Below, piece by piece: positions 22,101 through 31,580 of a stretch of 64,000 bases of DNA. Under the pieces are notes generated by a model. It was given only the letters and a program-made list of their open reading frames with translations. It was not told the DNA's origin and made no database searches. Numbering within the stretch: position 1 is the first letter of the stretch; every line of letters begins with the position of its first letter. The translations under genes and the position numbers were made by a program. Origin of the DNA: Chaenocephalus aceratus (Eukaryota > Chordata > Actinopteri > Perciformes > Channichthyidae); the NCBI GenBank assembly GCA_023974075.1, contig CM043790.1, forward strand, positions 1,523,326 through 1,587,325, given 5' to 3'.

Positions 22101-22251
22101 TATATACATTGAAAAATGATTTGCTGGACAATTTTTCTCCTTAACCAAAAGGAACTGTTTGGAACAATTTTCCCTTTGTTCCCTTAAAGACACCCAGAAG
22201 GAGAAGAAGATCAAGATCACCGTGAGAACTGAGGAAAGGAGCCCTCGCTGA
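5453..22251 (+). CDS. rbbp8nl: RBBP8NL (RBBP8/CtIP N-terminal-like), 13 coding exons
   Basis: Exons: 5453-5513, 5619-5661, 7101-7196, 13187-13299, 13933-14008, 14584-14750, 14838-14881, 15456-15517, 16002-16731, 17411-17589, 17679-17737, 20351-20495, 22190-22251 (stop TGA), about 611 residues in all. All introns are GT-AG. The protein starts [20 protein letters not shown] and has the CtIP-family coiled coil with an LCDRC motif (Cys73, Cys76), then [12 protein letters not shown], which fits RBBP8NL better than RBBP8 itself. The middle is low-complexity and Pro/Ser-rich with a PLDLS CtBP-binding motif. The C-terminus is Ser/Glu/Arg-rich and ends near [11 protein letters not shown]. No CtIP-type C-terminal DNA-end-resection domain is seen. 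Family knowledge: CtIP uses the N-terminal coiled coil for oligomerisation; RBBP8NL function is poorly known. The acceptor at 5430 shows that 5' UTR exons lie upstream. Odd point: exon 9 ends in phase 0 but exon 10 is open only if entered with two carried bases. Confidence 0.85.
7625..8002 (-). pseudogene. C-terminal RT fragment of the Nimb/I-like LINE
   Basis: A 125-codon open frame with [36 protein letters not shown] and [16 protein letters not shown], the usual tail of I-group fish LINE polyproteins downstream of the RT palm. It is cut at its N-terminal side by the L2 piece starting at 8001. Confidence 0.8.
8001..8586 (+). mobile_element. 5'-truncated L2 LINE 3' end, nested
   Basis: Sense strand plus. 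It encodes [20 protein letters not shown] and [18 protein letters not shown], the C-terminal L2 RT tail, then the 3' UTR with GTAAGTCGCTTTGGATAAAA and a (TGTAA)n tail at about 8566-8586. The tail abuts minus-strand L2-like sequence rather than the host LINE, so this is not a simple insertion. Confidence 0.85.
8587..10386 (-). mobile_element. L2/CR1-like LINE 5' half: esterase-like end plus endonuclease
   Basis: On the minus strand, 10147-10341 reads [13 protein letters not shown] and [18 protein letters not shown], resembling the final Asp-x-x-His block of an SGNH/GDSL esterase found in ORF1 of some CR1/L2 elements. Then 9031-10032 (333 codons) is an apurinic endonuclease: [40 protein letters not shown]. 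The linker at 8556-9059 has [20 protein letters not shown] and [13 protein letters not shown]. The RT is missing at the left edge, where the plus-strand L2 tail begins. Losing the 3' half is unusual for LINEs and points to later rearrangement. Confidence 0.75.
9031..10032 (-). pseudogene. LINE apurinic endonuclease domain
   Basis: A 333-codon uninterrupted frame covering the endonuclease fold. Motifs in order are LNIRSLASK (metal-binding Asn region), LTETWL (Glu), [17 protein letters not shown] (Asp/Asn) and SDHFLV (Asp/His). The catalytic positions look conserved, so the domain decayed little before losing its RT partner. Confidence 0.8.
12899..13186. other. rbbp8nl: RBBP8NL intron remnant right of the LINE
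   Basis: AT-rich intron sequence from the LINE target duplication to the acceptor TTTCAG at 13186. Nothing else is recognised. Confidence 0.6.
13187..13299 (+). CDS. rbbp8nl: RBBP8NL exon 4: LCDRC zinc motif
   Basis: 113 nt from acceptor TTTCAG to donor GTATTC. It translates to [20 protein letters not shown] followed by [17 protein letters not shown]. The Cys-x-x-Cys pair at residues 73 and 76 is the most conserved family feature. In CtIP the equivalent cysteines bind zinc between coiled-coil strands. It enters in phase 2 and leaves in phase 1. Confidence 0.9.
13933..14008 (+). CDS. rbbp8nl: RBBP8NL exon 5: second coiled-coil segment
   Basis: 76 nt, acceptor CTTGTAG, donor GTTAGT. It reads [20 protein letters not shown], a charged coiled coil matching the equivalent segment of the family. 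A dispersed repeat (reverse AAGTACT family) begins directly after the donor. Confidence 0.85.
14010..14462 (-). repeat. dispersed 'AAGTACT' repeat, reverse copy
   Basis: The reverse complement carries the GTACTTAAGTAAA / AGTGGAGTAAAAGTA motifs seen at 1386-1797 and 36770-37550. It lies in the RBBP8NL intron and ends near CTTCTTCCACCTCTG. Confidence 0.65.
14584..15517 (+). CDS. rbbp8nl: RBBP8NL exons 6-8
   Basis: Exon 6 (14584-14750, 167 nt) follows an ambiguous tandem acceptor (GCAGCAG) that would add or drop three bases. It encodes a Pro/Ser-rich stretch with [20 protein letters not shown]. Exon 7 (14838-14881, 44 nt) reads [15 protein letters not shown]. Exon 8 (15456-15517, 62 nt) reads [20 protein letters not shown]. 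Donors are GTGAGA, GTAAGT and GTGAGA, and phases 1, 0, 2 join without a stop. This part is predicted to be disordered. Confidence 0.75.
14961..15163. mobile_element. TA-flanked palindromic MITE, copy 2
   Basis: A 203-bp element with CACTGAAAAAACTGAAACG at the left and the inverse TTCACTTTTTTCAGTG at the right, flanked by TA. Inner inverted arms are CTGTATTAGGTTAGTTGAAAG and CTTTCAACTAACCTAATACA. It has no coding capacity and lies in the intron between RBBP8NL exons 7 and 8. Confidence 0.85.
16002..16731 (+). CDS. rbbp8nl: RBBP8NL exon 9: long disordered exon with PLDLS
   Basis: 730 nt from acceptor TTTCTCAG to donor GTACAT, open throughout in the frame set by exon 8. It is Pro/Ser/Gln-rich and contains PTVVVRLRS and then [19 protein letters not shown] is the classical CtBP-binding motif, also present in CtIP, so a corepressor partner is predicted. 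The exon ends SAHNHNNK in phase 0 and has no homopolymer-related stop. Confidence 0.85.
17411..17737 (+). CDS. rbbp8nl: RBBP8NL exons 10-11
   Basis: Exon 10 (17411-17589, acceptor ATTACAG, donor GTGAAC) is open as [20 protein letters not shown] and ends [10 protein letters not shown]. Exon 11 (17679-17737, acceptor TTTAACAG, donor GTACGT) reads [19 protein letters not shown]. The two join in phase 1. Exon 10 requires two bases from the preceding exon, which exon 9 does not supply. An alternative acceptor at 17389 keeps the same frame and so does not help. Confidence 0.7.
17860..20281 (+). repeat. dispersed repeat interrupted by an L2 LINE
   Basis: The left part (about 17860-17986) has TTCCTGTGTTTTCCCTGCAG. 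The right part (about 20036-20281) has GTCCGTCCGTGTCGTGTTTC and ends TACCCCCTTGTGACAG. In many fish these belong to one repeat, so the L2 at 17987-20035 inserted into it. Borders are approximate. Confidence 0.55.
17987..20035 (-). mobile_element. 5'-truncated L2 LINE, nearly intact RT
   Basis: The 3' end is at the left: the reverse complement ends GTAAGTCGCTTTGGATAAAA...(TGTAA)n. One frame runs from 20030 to 18216 with a single internal stop at 19002-19004, just after [12 protein letters not shown] motifs include [50 protein letters not shown] and [14 protein letters not shown]. The C-terminal part reads [20 protein letters not shown]. The endonuclease is lost by 5' truncation, which is normal for LINEs. 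It lies antisense in the RBBP8NL intron between exons 11 and 12. Confidence 0.9.
20351..20495 (+). CDS. rbbp8nl: RBBP8NL exon 12
   Basis: 145 nt, acceptor TTTGTCAG, donor GTAGGC, entered in phase 0. It encodes a Ser/Glu/Arg-rich acidic-basic tail with [20 protein letters not shown] and then [19 protein letters not shown]. The Lys/Arg cluster could serve as a nuclear localisation signal (inference). Confidence 0.75.
20630..21465 (-). mobile_element. 5'-truncated L2 LINE (short copy)
   Basis: The 3' tail (TGTAA)n is at the left edge. The reverse strand encodes [40 protein letters not shown] and the same C-terminus as the copy at 17987-20035, with no stop in about 195 codons. The RT is cut at 21465, where unrelated sequence begins. 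Confidence 0.9.
21466..21770 (+). mobile_element. plus-strand LINE RT scrap plus repeat tail
   Basis: 21472-21668 reads like L2-group RT on the plus strand ([14 protein letters not shown], then a degraded GVPQ-SVLG block with stops). 21671-21760 (CCAAGTTTTGTGAGAACCGG ... GACAGACAAACAAAC) resembles a 3' tail seen in other fish retroposons. Too short to place further. Confidence 0.5.
22190..22251 (+). CDS. rbbp8nl: RBBP8NL exon 13, stop codon
   Basis: Acceptor TTCCCTTAAAG, then [20 protein letters not shown] and TGA at 22249-22251. The phase 1 entry from exon 12 gives Asn at the junction. Confidence 0.8.
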
Positions 22252-24164
22252 AGAGAACCATGTCCCATGGTCTCGTGATCTCACTCAGACCTGCGTTAGT
22301 TGATTGAAATTGCCACTTGGGGCTGTAATGACTCACTTATGCTTTTACATAAAGGTTAGTCAGTTTAGGATCAATATATTTAAAAGTCATCTTATGACCT
22401 GGAACATATGACATCTTAGTTCATATAGTGTTTGCAATATGTCCTCCAAGTCCCACTGTTGCTACTTAGAACATTGCAATATTACCAGTGTTGTATGTCA
22501 TGTTTACTGTATTCATTTTTTGGATAGGTAAACAAAACAATTCCATGGTTTCACTGAATCCAAATGCAATCCTAATGGCATAAATATGCCCATCAGCATT
22601 CTGTTTGGCCATTTATAGTTGTTCGTAAGAGAAGTGGCTTAAAAAGTCACACATTGTGCAACACTTACAGCCCATTTTCACAGCATATGACCAACTGAAG
22701 AAGAGTGCAGTAGGTGACAGTTTTCCTATAGAAATGTGACAAATATATCATAGTGTGACTTATGTGCAGTCTCTTCTTTTGAAGCTATTAATTGGTTCAA
22801 ATGTGATCACCACAGCTATTTCAAATGCAGTATCACTGCTCATCGCTCTGTAGAGAACAGCACTGTCATTGCCCCCCCACCCCCCTGTCCCTTTGTAAAA
22901 CACTAAAAAGGCCTTTAACTTACACTTGACCTTTAATCATCACATTTCTAATAAATTGTTAAATATTGTAGAAAATAGCTGTTTACTCATATAAGCCATT
23001 TGGAAAACTCCTATCCCACACTATGATAACTTCATGTAACGTGTTTATAATTATTTCACTTTCCTGGCATTACTGTAACTGCCTGGCTATTTTTGCCTCA
23101 GAGCCTCCCCGCCCTTTACGGCGTCTTAAGTTACCAACAAAGAAGAGAAAGAGACAAAAAACATGTTCCTCTTCCTCTTTCACATTTACAGAATGCACAT
23201 ATTTTGCAAGTATTAACTTTCCGTTCACAGCTGTGAAAACGTGTGGTAAGCCGGGTGGATAAAAGTAATAATTGACAGAGTCACTTCATAACACCTAGCC
23301 TACTTTTGTGAATCATCACTCTAAAGTCAATAAATATCCATTTTGTGTGAATATTGAACGTATGTTTTGAATGGAGATGTCCCAATCAATAGGCAGAATC
23401 AGCCAGTATTTACCCTGCATATGAGATTGTTATTTTCCCTTTTGCTCTTTTTCTTTTGTGCACTTGAAGCCTTTGTAGCTTTAATGCTGCTTTATATAAA
23501 CTTTTATTTTTCTATCATGTCTCTCTAATAGCTTTCCCCCTGTCAGTGGTATCTCGTTGATTATTAAAATGTGATTGACTGTACGTACTATTGACGCATT
23601 GACTTTAATAGTGATTTAGTGTTGCCGTCTGCTCTTGGTCAATTTTGTTTTCAAAATGACAAAATGTACACTTATACACATTTTTGTCTGAACACACTAC
23701 TTCTCATGCTGAAATAAACTCCCTTCCTTGAATGTTGCCTCTGTAGCTCCCACTGTATGTGATTCAGCTCCGATTTATGGTACCTAAACTGGATCAACAC
23801 ACACTTCCTGTTGGGTGAATTCCCCTTGGTGAATATTGATGAGTGTTCTTGGAGATAGAAGTAACACCACGCCTGACGTTTGTTCAGGACATTATGCAAA
23901 ACAAGTTGCGTTGTCATAATCAGGGATGTAGAAACAAGTGGAAACCATGACAAGTTTGTCATGTAGGGTGTTATACAAGTCACTGTTGCCAATTCTATTC
24001 TATTCACATGTTTCTGTAAAGCTACAATCTAACAGTGAGCCACACTGCAGAGCAGTTCCTCTACTTTATTTGAGTTTGTTCTGCTTGTGCAGATGAAATG
24101 TGGTTGTAAGGCTGCATTTCTGCAAGCTGGAAGTGACGGATGTAAATTAGCTATGTTGGGTAAG
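22252..24164 (+). other. RBBP8NL 3' UTR and downstream DNA
   Basis: AT-rich with no further exon recognised. AATAAA hexamers at 22950-22955 and 23329-23334 are candidate poly(A) signals; which is used cannot be told. The rest to 24164 holds nothing recognised. Confidence 0.45.
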
Positions 24165-24420
24165 CTGTTTCCAGTGATGGAAACTAACCATAACTCTACA
24201 TTACAAGTACTGTACTTTAGTACAACATTGAGATACTTCTACTTTAGTATTTCCAATTCCTGCTACACAATACTTCTCCTTCACTACAAGTTCCAAGTTA
24301 CATTTTGCAGATTTATATTTAAAATAAAACTATCACTAATATTCATCAACAACCAACTACTGAAAGTGTATAATTAAATATAAAATTATCCAGCAACATA
24401 TACAACATTTAAATATATAT
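24165..24420 (-). repeat. degraded dispersed 'AAGTACT' repeat, reverse copy
   Basis: TACAAGTACTGTACTTTAGTA and ACTTCTACTTTAGTATTTCC match the reverse strand of the 1386-1797 family. More diverged than the other copies. Confidence 0.5.
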
Positions 24421-24960
24421 CCATATGTATAACCAACAAGTCCCACCATGAGAGACAGCTGCAAGGAAAAACTCAAACAACACAACACAAACAAAACAAG
24501 ACACATATTCTGCTCATTCTCAGGTTCATATCAGTATTTTGTGTCTCTACTGGGACATGTCTCCATGCTTTAATGTTCAAAAAGCTCTTTATTTTTCTCA
24601 TACTGCCTGTGCTGCAGCAACTCTTTTCACCCTCTGTCTGAAACCAGAGCCCAGTCTGCTCTGATTGGTTAGCTGGCCACCTCTGTCGTGATTGGTCAAC
24701 CACTTAGAGATGTCCCGCGCCTTCAGCCTATCACGTACGATGTGTTGGAGCACTAGCCAATAGTAGCGCAAGTGTTACATAATGATGTCACTATGTGATG
24801 GAAGTAAACAATGGAGTCCAATGGAGGCGTAACCCTAACGAAGCGTCTACACGGCGGAGTGCGTTGAAGCTTGCCGGTGGGCGTGTCTGAAACTCGACCA
24901 CAACCAATCACATGAATCTCCCGCCCCGGACACACAAGGACGCGGTTTGATTGGCTAGAG
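24421..24960. other. intergenic, GC-rising, nothing firm
   Basis: No gene is seen. 24820-24900 (GAAGCGTCTACACGGCGG) resembles fragments of transposon ends common in fish but has no partner here. Confidence 0.35.
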
Positions 24961-25285
24961 CAGGGGTGAGGAACCTCCGGCCCCCGGGCCGTATACGGCC
25001 CGTGAGACCATTTGGTACGGCGCTCGAGGTAATTTATAAACACACGCAAAAAGGAAAACATTTAAGAAATCTAGACCGCAAAAAAATTAAACAAGCGAGT
25101 GCCTGTTTTTCCTGGCCCCGGACACAGGGTCCTTGAACACAACACGAGCCTAACGTGTCATCACGTGGTATATGTCTCGTCTGACAGGGGTGCAGTGCTG
25201 CCGGAGAGCACCAGAACGTCGCTCCGGCACTTCCAAAAATTGTAGTACGCATAAGGAGCTGTACACATGCTGCAGTTTTTGCGTG
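24961..25285 (+). mobile_element. hAT left end fragment
   Basis: Starts CAGGGGTGAGGAACCTCCGG with GGCCCCCGGGCCG, a classic Charlie-type hAT terminus. No matching right end or target duplication was found, and a second transposon begins at 25286. Confidence 0.5.
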
Positions 25286-25886
25286 ACGGTACGTCCACAC
25301 AGCAGCTTTAGACGAATCTTCCACCGTTTCCAACGCTTCTCTGCCCATTGACTTTGAATGGGGATGACGTCACTTTGCCTCTCTTTTCACCGAACTGCAT
25401 TGTGGGGGAGGGAAGCGAAGATTTCCAGGATTTCCAGGAAAAGCTGAGCTGGAAGCGTCAGCCAATCAAACACGTTTATGCAAATCTGACAGTAGAAGCG
25501 CTAGCCAATCAAACCGCGTGTAAGCTGGGAGAGACATACCGCAGTTCATTTCCTCATATTCCAAACGAGAAATTACGGTAGCAAATCACCCGGTTCTTTA
25601 TGACCAGAACTATTAACGGGATCCAAACCGGAGGAACCAGGCATGGAGGGAGGTGGCAGAGACAGTGGGTGAAACTGGTAGGTTTTCGCCTGTTTGGGGA
25701 GTTTATATATATATATATATATTGCTCCCATAAAATCCCCGGGGTTTTTTGCTTTGTATGTCGGGGGCGGAAGATTCATGTGATTGGTTGTTGGTCGCAT
25801 TGCTCACAAAAAATCCCCAAGCTGTCAAACACGCCCAGCTCCAAGATTTTCAAGATTTTTGAAAAGCTGCTGTGTGGACGTACCGT
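25286..25886. mobile_element. 601-bp DNA element with 24-bp perfect TIRs
   Basis: The ends begin ACGGTACGTCCACACAGCAG and continue CTTT; the two are exact inverse copies. A (TA)n run lies inside near 25706. No transposase frame and no clear target duplication, so superfamily is open (a PIF/Harbinger or hAT derivative is possible). Confidence 0.7.
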
Positions 25887-26738
25887 GGCTGTGTCTTTAG
25901 TTGAAAGCCCAGTGGCGATCTGTTCATCTGTCATACTGATCATACAGTCAATAACTTTGTTGTTATTAGCATCTGGTTAGCTAGCTATGCTAACGATTAT
26001 AATAATAATATAATAATAGATTTATTTTGTTAGCGCTTTTACAGGTGCTCAGACGCTTTACAGATATAGTGAAAAGAAAAGAAAGGAACAACAAATAAAT
26101 ATATAGTCAAAGTTAAAGTCAAATAATACAAAAACAATCACACATTAAAAGCCAGATTGAAGAGGTGAGTTTTTTGAAGGTGGTGAGGTCGGTGCAGTCT
26201 CTGATGGGTTGTGGGAGTGAGTTCCAGAGGGAGGGGGCAGCGACGGAGAAGGCTCTGTCCCCCCAGGTCCGGTGATTGATGTGGGTGGGGATGGATATGA
26301 GGTTGGCTTCTGATGAGCGGAGGCAGCGGGAAGGGGTGTGGTGGTGCAGCAGGTCTGTGAGGTAGGGGGGGGGGGGGGGGGGTGGTGCAGCAGGTCTGTG
26401 AGGTAGGGGGGGCCTGATTGTTGAGGGCTTTGTGAGTAATCAGGAGGACTTTGAAGTTAATTATTTGACGGACGTGGAGCCAGTGGAGGTTCTGGAGGAT
26501 GGGAGTGATGTGGTCTCGGGAGCGGGTGAGGAGGCGGGCAGCAGAGTTCTGGATATGTTGGAGTTTATTGAGGAGGTTGGATGGTATGCCGGAGAGCAGG
26601 GGTGCCCACACTTTTTTGGCTGGTGAGCTACTTTTGAAATGACCAGCTCACCGAGGTCTACCAACCAAAAACAAAATCCCAAATTGCAAGGGTTGCTGAA
26701 TAACACGTTTTATTCATACATGGGATAACTACAATAGG

Positions 26739-27190
26739 GCCGCAACAAACGACTAATTTGATAATCGATTAATGAAACGATTAATCAATTATTCGGACTA
26801 TTACTGTATGCCTTGCACAATTTCTAAAACGCTCTTATTTAGCCATCAACTTTTAGATATAGCTTGAGGTTGTTTTAGGCATGTGGAAACTAACAATGAA
26901 GACAATAAAGATGAATACTTGATTCAAAAATACATATATTATTAAATTAACTTAACAAATTGTGAACAAAATTAACATTGCTTTTTATTTAAATTAAATA
27001 AATAATATTTCACATCAAAAGAAACAACAATGTTTGAACAAATCGTATTAAATAATCTGATGATGACAGAACTGTAAACAGAATAGCTGAAACTTTAACA
27101 AAATAAAGAGTAACTCTGTTACCTTTACACACGGTGCGGCTGAAGCCCGCGAAAATGGCATCTATAGTTGCCGACAGTTTAGTATTTTAA
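26739..27190. repeat. ATTAATCGATTA-type repeat inside the hAT
   Basis: GGGCCGCAACAAACGACTAA followed by ATAATCGATTAATGAAACGA is the typical start of a widespread fish hAT-like repeat. The far end is not resolved. It may be a third insertion level. Confidence 0.4.
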
Positions 27191-27371
27191 AATACCGTTA
27201 CTACTGTATGTCAAACATGCTCAAAACTTTCTGACACACTCTTTTAAACATCTCTAACATTATATCTAATTTACACAAGTTAACATCGATCATTTTTATC
27301 ATGTACTGACCTTTAGAAAACAGAAAAGTGCAGCAGCAAGAATTAGACACAGGATCTGATTGATTGTCTGG

Positions 27372-27990
27372 ATCAGAGTCCTGCATCGGGTCGGTACCCA
27401 ACGGGTGACGTGCAAAAAAGTGATTCGCGGGTGGTATTTTTTCAAACGCTTTTTTCCGGGTTCGGTTCTGGGTAAAACAAAGATGATGCGGGTCGGGTCG
27501 CGGGTGTTGCATAATAAATATATTAAAATAATAATAATTTAGTTTAATGTTTAAATCCTCAAACCTCTCCCCCGCGGGACCGCGCATAATCATAACCTCT
27601 GCAGCGCATCAATCTGCTTATGAGCGCGTCACATTCAAAATGGCTGAGGTGAAGCTCTCCAGCGGAGAATACAGCATTTTCAATAACACTTCCTCAAGAG
27701 CGAAATCCAACATCTGGGAGGCTTTTGGTGTCATCCTAGATGGAGAAAATAACCAACATCCCATGCTTTTTGAGACAAATATGCAACTGCGTGTGTTAAT
27801 AATTGCACGTTTTCACTGTTCATAGCCTATATATGTGGGTTCGGGTCGGGTTGCGGATCTTGTGCCGACGGGTCGGGTCGGGTTGCGGAACTAATTGGCA
27901 ATATGTGCGGGTAGCGGGGCGGGTTCGGTATTGCACGTCGCGGGTGCGGGGCGGGAGCGGGTCTTGAAAATCAGACCCGTGCAGGACTGA
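27372..27990 (+). mobile_element. second hAT element nested in the first
   Basis: The left CAGAGTCCTGCATCGGGTC and the inverse of the right end CAGTCCTGCACGGGTCTG are near copies, and both subterminal regions are rich in GGGTCGGGT. The coding part at 27641-27825 (MAEVKLSSGEYSIFNNTSSR, then IWEAFGVI) looks like a hAT transposase N-terminus. No clean 8-bp duplication was found. Confidence 0.6.
27641..27825 (+). pseudogene. hAT transposase N-terminal fragment
   Basis: ATG at 27641, then 61 codons with SKSNIWEAFG-like sequence typical of the region before the BED finger of hAT transposases; the finger cysteines are not reached. It is bounded by repeat-type GC-rich ends of the same element. Confidence 0.45.
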
Positions 27991-28632
27991 GGAGGGGGCG
28001 GAAGTGTCCCCCCTAAGATAACCCAGGCTTCACCGCTCACCTGCCAAAGGTTCCACCTTGGCGCTACTATTACTGTTTCTCAAACAGTACAGATAAACCA
28101 TAAAATGATATGAATGTCACCAAAATAAATACAGATAATGTTGAGCTTTTCAAAACAATAAATTCACTGTTTAGCAAAAATAAATAAAAGTAAATACACA
28201 AATAATTGTACCATTTTTGGGGTGTACCACACATACATAACACCTGACATGGAAACGTTACTCGTGGACGGGGCTACAGAGCTACTAGAAAGACAATCGA
28301 ACCCGGTGCATTCCTCCGTCTGAATGTGGAGCACTTTTGCTAAATGTTTAGACAAATTTCTCGTGTTACCGCCCTCACATGCTAAACTCTCTTGGCAAGG
28401 AGCATTGTCCACCTCAAGACGGGTAACATTTAACCACACCTTGGAGCGCTTCTCTCCGCCATCCCCGCCGTGTGTTGCTGCATGTAGCAGCTGCGTGCGT
28501 GTAAACTGCACCGCCCCCTCGCACACAGACGGGGGAGAGAGAGAGATCCCGTCTCGATTGGAAAGATCAAAAATACACCGACCATAGACGCATTTTTTTG
28601 TCTTTTTGCATGTTAGAAATGAGTTGGCGACA

Positions 28633-28887
28633 CTAAGACTGCGAGATAATGTTTTTGTAGCAACAATACATGACCTTTCTCAACTCGCTACTCGGAGGGA
28701 AGTCGCTGTCATATGCCTTGTGAACACTCCAATAATGCCTCTCCACGTTACCTTTCTTTGGCAGAGCGATGCTTGCTTTACAAATAAGGCAAATAACCTT
28801 TGAATGTGACATCACAAACAAATATTCTTCCTCCCATTCAGGGTGGAAGTGGTATGTCTTTAGCTTTTTGCTCGGTCCCGCACTCAT
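28633..28887 (-). pseudogene. hAT transposase BED-type zinc-finger exon
   Basis: 84 codons from ATG at 28887: KTYHFHPEWEEEYLFVM, then VICLICKASIALPKKGNVER and HYWSVH. The Cys-x-x-Cys and His-x4-His spacing matches the BED-like finger of ZBED5/GTF2IRD2-type hAT transposases, where it binds transposon ends. No catalytic RNase H-like domain follows, so it is a remnant. Confidence 0.7.
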
Positions 28888-29229
28888 TTTGTTGTTTGTC
28901 TCTTGTTTGTCTCTTTAACTTAATTTGAGTTTTTCCGGCACTTGACTGATTTTGTATCGCTTTGCATTCTGGGTTAACAGACTGGAAAGCGTTAGGTCGC
29001 TTTTTCTGTCAATCAAGAAGTAAACTCCTGAATTAAGTGGCAGGGAGGCTAAGGGAGGAGGGATCAAAACCTGTTTTGTCTATTTTAACGGAGCTGGATT
29101 TTTTTTTTTATGAATGACTCGTGATCTACCAGAATTGCCGGTCGACCACGGTCGACGTACTGGGCACCTCTGCCGTAGAGGATGCTTTTGCAGTAGTGGA
29201 GTCGTGATGAATGCATGAATCAGGGTTTC

Positions 29230-30430
29230 AGCAGCAGAGGAGGAGAGTGATAGGCGGAGACGGGCAATATTTTTGAGGTGGAAAAAGGCGGTCCTGGTGA
29301 TGTGATTGATGTGGTGGTTGAATTTGAGCTGACTGTCGAAGATGACTCTGAGGTTGCGGATGTGAGGGGGGGGGATAGAGTGTGGCTGTCAATGGTGACG
29401 TTGAAATTCTGAATGGCTTTGGTACGGGATGGAGGGCCGATGATGATGTCTGATTTGGCACTGTTCAGTTGGAGATAGTTTGTTTGCATCCATGCTTTTA
29501 TGTCTGAGAGACAGTTGGTGAGAGTGGAGTGTTGTGGGAGTGATGGTTTTTGTTGAGATATAAAGTTGGATGTCATCGGCGTAGCAGTGAAATTGAAGGT
29601 TGTGACGACTAATTATTTTGCCAAGGGGGAGCATGTAGAGAATGAAGAGGAAGGGGCCAAGCACCGAACCCTGGGGGACGCCTTGGGACAGAGGAGCAGT
29701 GGAGGAGGTGCAGTTGTTGATATTAATAAACTAATGTCTGTCGGTGAGGTAGGATTTCAGCCAGGAGAGTGCAGTGTCGGTGATGTTGAGTGATGATTCG
29801 AGGAGGGACAGCAGGATGGCGTGGTTGATGGTGTCGAATGCTACGGTGAGGTCGAGGAGGATGAGAATGTTCAGGTTGCCGGAGTCAGAGGAGAGGAGGA
29901 GGTCGTTTGTGATTTTCAGAAGAGCTGTTTCGGTGCTGTGTTTTGATCAGAAACCGGATTGAAATGGCTCAAAGAGGTCATTGGAGCTGAGGTGGGATTG
30001 AAGTTGTGAGGCAACGACACGTTCAAGTATTTTGACAGAAAGGGGAGATTTGAGATGGGCCGGAAGTTGGACATGATGTCAGGTGTGAGTCCAGGTCTTT
30101 TGAGAACGGGTGTGACAGCAGCCAGTTTGAGAGAGGGGGGAACTGATCCAGATCTGAGGGAGGAGTTAATGATGGTGGCGATGAGTTGGGAGATGGCAGG
30201 GAGGCTCTCTTTAACACATCTGGAGGGCATTGGGTCAAGTGTGCAGGTGGACTTAATTCCAGTCAAGAAGTCGGACAGTTGCATGGGGGTCACAGCGGAG
30301 AAGTGGGACAGGGGCTGTGAGGTGAAGGGGGGGAGCCAGGAGGGGAGGTGGGGGGTGCCGATGAGGGTGTCAGATTGCTGTAAATGTTGCTGATTTTGGT
30401 TTGGAAAAACGAGAGGAAGGAGTTGCACTG
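29230..30430 (-). pseudogene. L2-like reverse transcriptase, frameshifted
   Basis: Successive frames at 29916-30428 (SRCVKESLPAISQLIATIIN, FRPISNLPFLSKY), 29389-29664 ([27 protein letters not shown]) and 29228-29576 carry the RT fingers, palm and thumb. YADD is retained, but at least three frame changes and stops break the gene. Confidence 0.75.
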
Positions 30431-30499
30431 TTCGGTGGTGAAGGACGAGGTGGCGTTGTCACAGGGTTTGACAAGTTTGCTGATGGTGCAGAACAGATG

Positions 30500-31580
30500 C
30501 TTGGGGTTGCTGGAGCCAGACTGAATGAGTTGTGAGTAGTAATTAGACCGGGCTGCTTTGAGTGCCTTACTGTACTGCTGGAGATAGTCTTTGTAGATTT
30601 GAAGATGGACTGTTAGTGTGGTTTTCTTGTGTTGGCGTTCAAGTTGACGTTTCCTTGATTTCATTTGGCGTAGTTCGGGGGTATACCAGGGGGCGGAGTG
30701 TATGAAAGAGACATTTTGTTTTTTTGTGGGGGCCAGTTCATTGAGACAGAAGAAGAGGGTGCTGTTATAATAGTCCACAAGTTCAGATGGGTTTTGGGGG
30801 GGGGGGGGGGGGAGACATACATCTTGCAGGTAATGGAGGCAGTGATTGCTGAAGGTGAGATGGATTTGAGATTTCTATAGGTTATTGTGCGTGTTTGCTT
30901 TTGGGCGGGGATGGGGATGTTGATGTCCATGATGATGGCCAGGTGATCAGAGATGTGGAGATTGAGGCTGGACAGATGATGGATGGTGAGACCAGTGGAG
31001 CAGACCAAGTCCAGGATGTGACCACAGCTGTGTGTTGGGAAGTCGATGTGTTGAGAGAAGTTGCAGCAGTGAAGGGTTTCCTTAAATTGAGAGGCATATT
31101 TGCAGGTCGGGTCGTCAGCATGAATGTTAAAATCACCTAAGAGGATAACAGATGGGGATATGGCAGAAAGCTGAGTGAGAATGTCAGAGAGCTCGGAGAG
31201 AAAGGAGGGGTTTGGCTTCGGGGGACGGTAGATGATGGCTGTGACCAGGGGAGTGGGACCAGAGAGTTGGAAGATCAGGTGTTCAAATGAAGAAACATCA
31301 GGGATGGGGATTATGGTAGCTTTTATTTCCTTTCTGATAATAGCAGCTATACCACCACCCAGCCTTGTGGGCGAGGTTTGTCAATGTATGTGAATCCTGC
31401 TGGGGTGATTTGATTGAAAGAAAAATAGTCCATGGGTTTTTGCCACGTTTCGGTCAGATACAGAAAGTCCAGGTTATTGTCTTTAATGAATTCATTCAGA
31501 ATGTGGCTTTTATTGTGGATGGAGCGTGTGTTGAGCAGGGCTGCTCTGAGGTGACGTTGCATTGGGGGGGGGTTGTGTGG
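30500..31580 (-). pseudogene. L2-like endonuclease and linker, frameshifted
   Basis: 31347-31562 gives ALLNTRSIHNKSHILNEF and FLYLTETWQKPMDYFSF. 30882-31136 is a shifted frame over the GDFN region. 30661-31008 includes the SDHLAI motif (ISDHLAIIMDI). 30290-30778 is the linker with WYTPELRQMKSRKRQLERQH. A G-run at 30795-30812 explains one frameshift. Confidence 0.7.

Larger units (their letters stand above)
26597..29172 (-). mobile_element. hAT transposon inserted in the LINE
   Basis: Ends CAGGGGTGCCCA and TGGGCACCTCTG are inverse with one mismatch. Flanking octamers CCGGAGAG (26589-26596) and CCGTAGAG (29173-29180) match 7/8. On the minus strand 28887-28633 encodes the transposase N-terminus with a BED-like zinc finger. 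Most of the interior is degraded or replaced by further insertions. Confidence 0.85.

Noticed and set aside
22190..22251. CtIP/Sae2-type C-terminal domain in RBBP8NL
   Set aside because: The last exons are short and charged and lack the conserved Cys/Arg-His-Arg signature region expected of CtIP.
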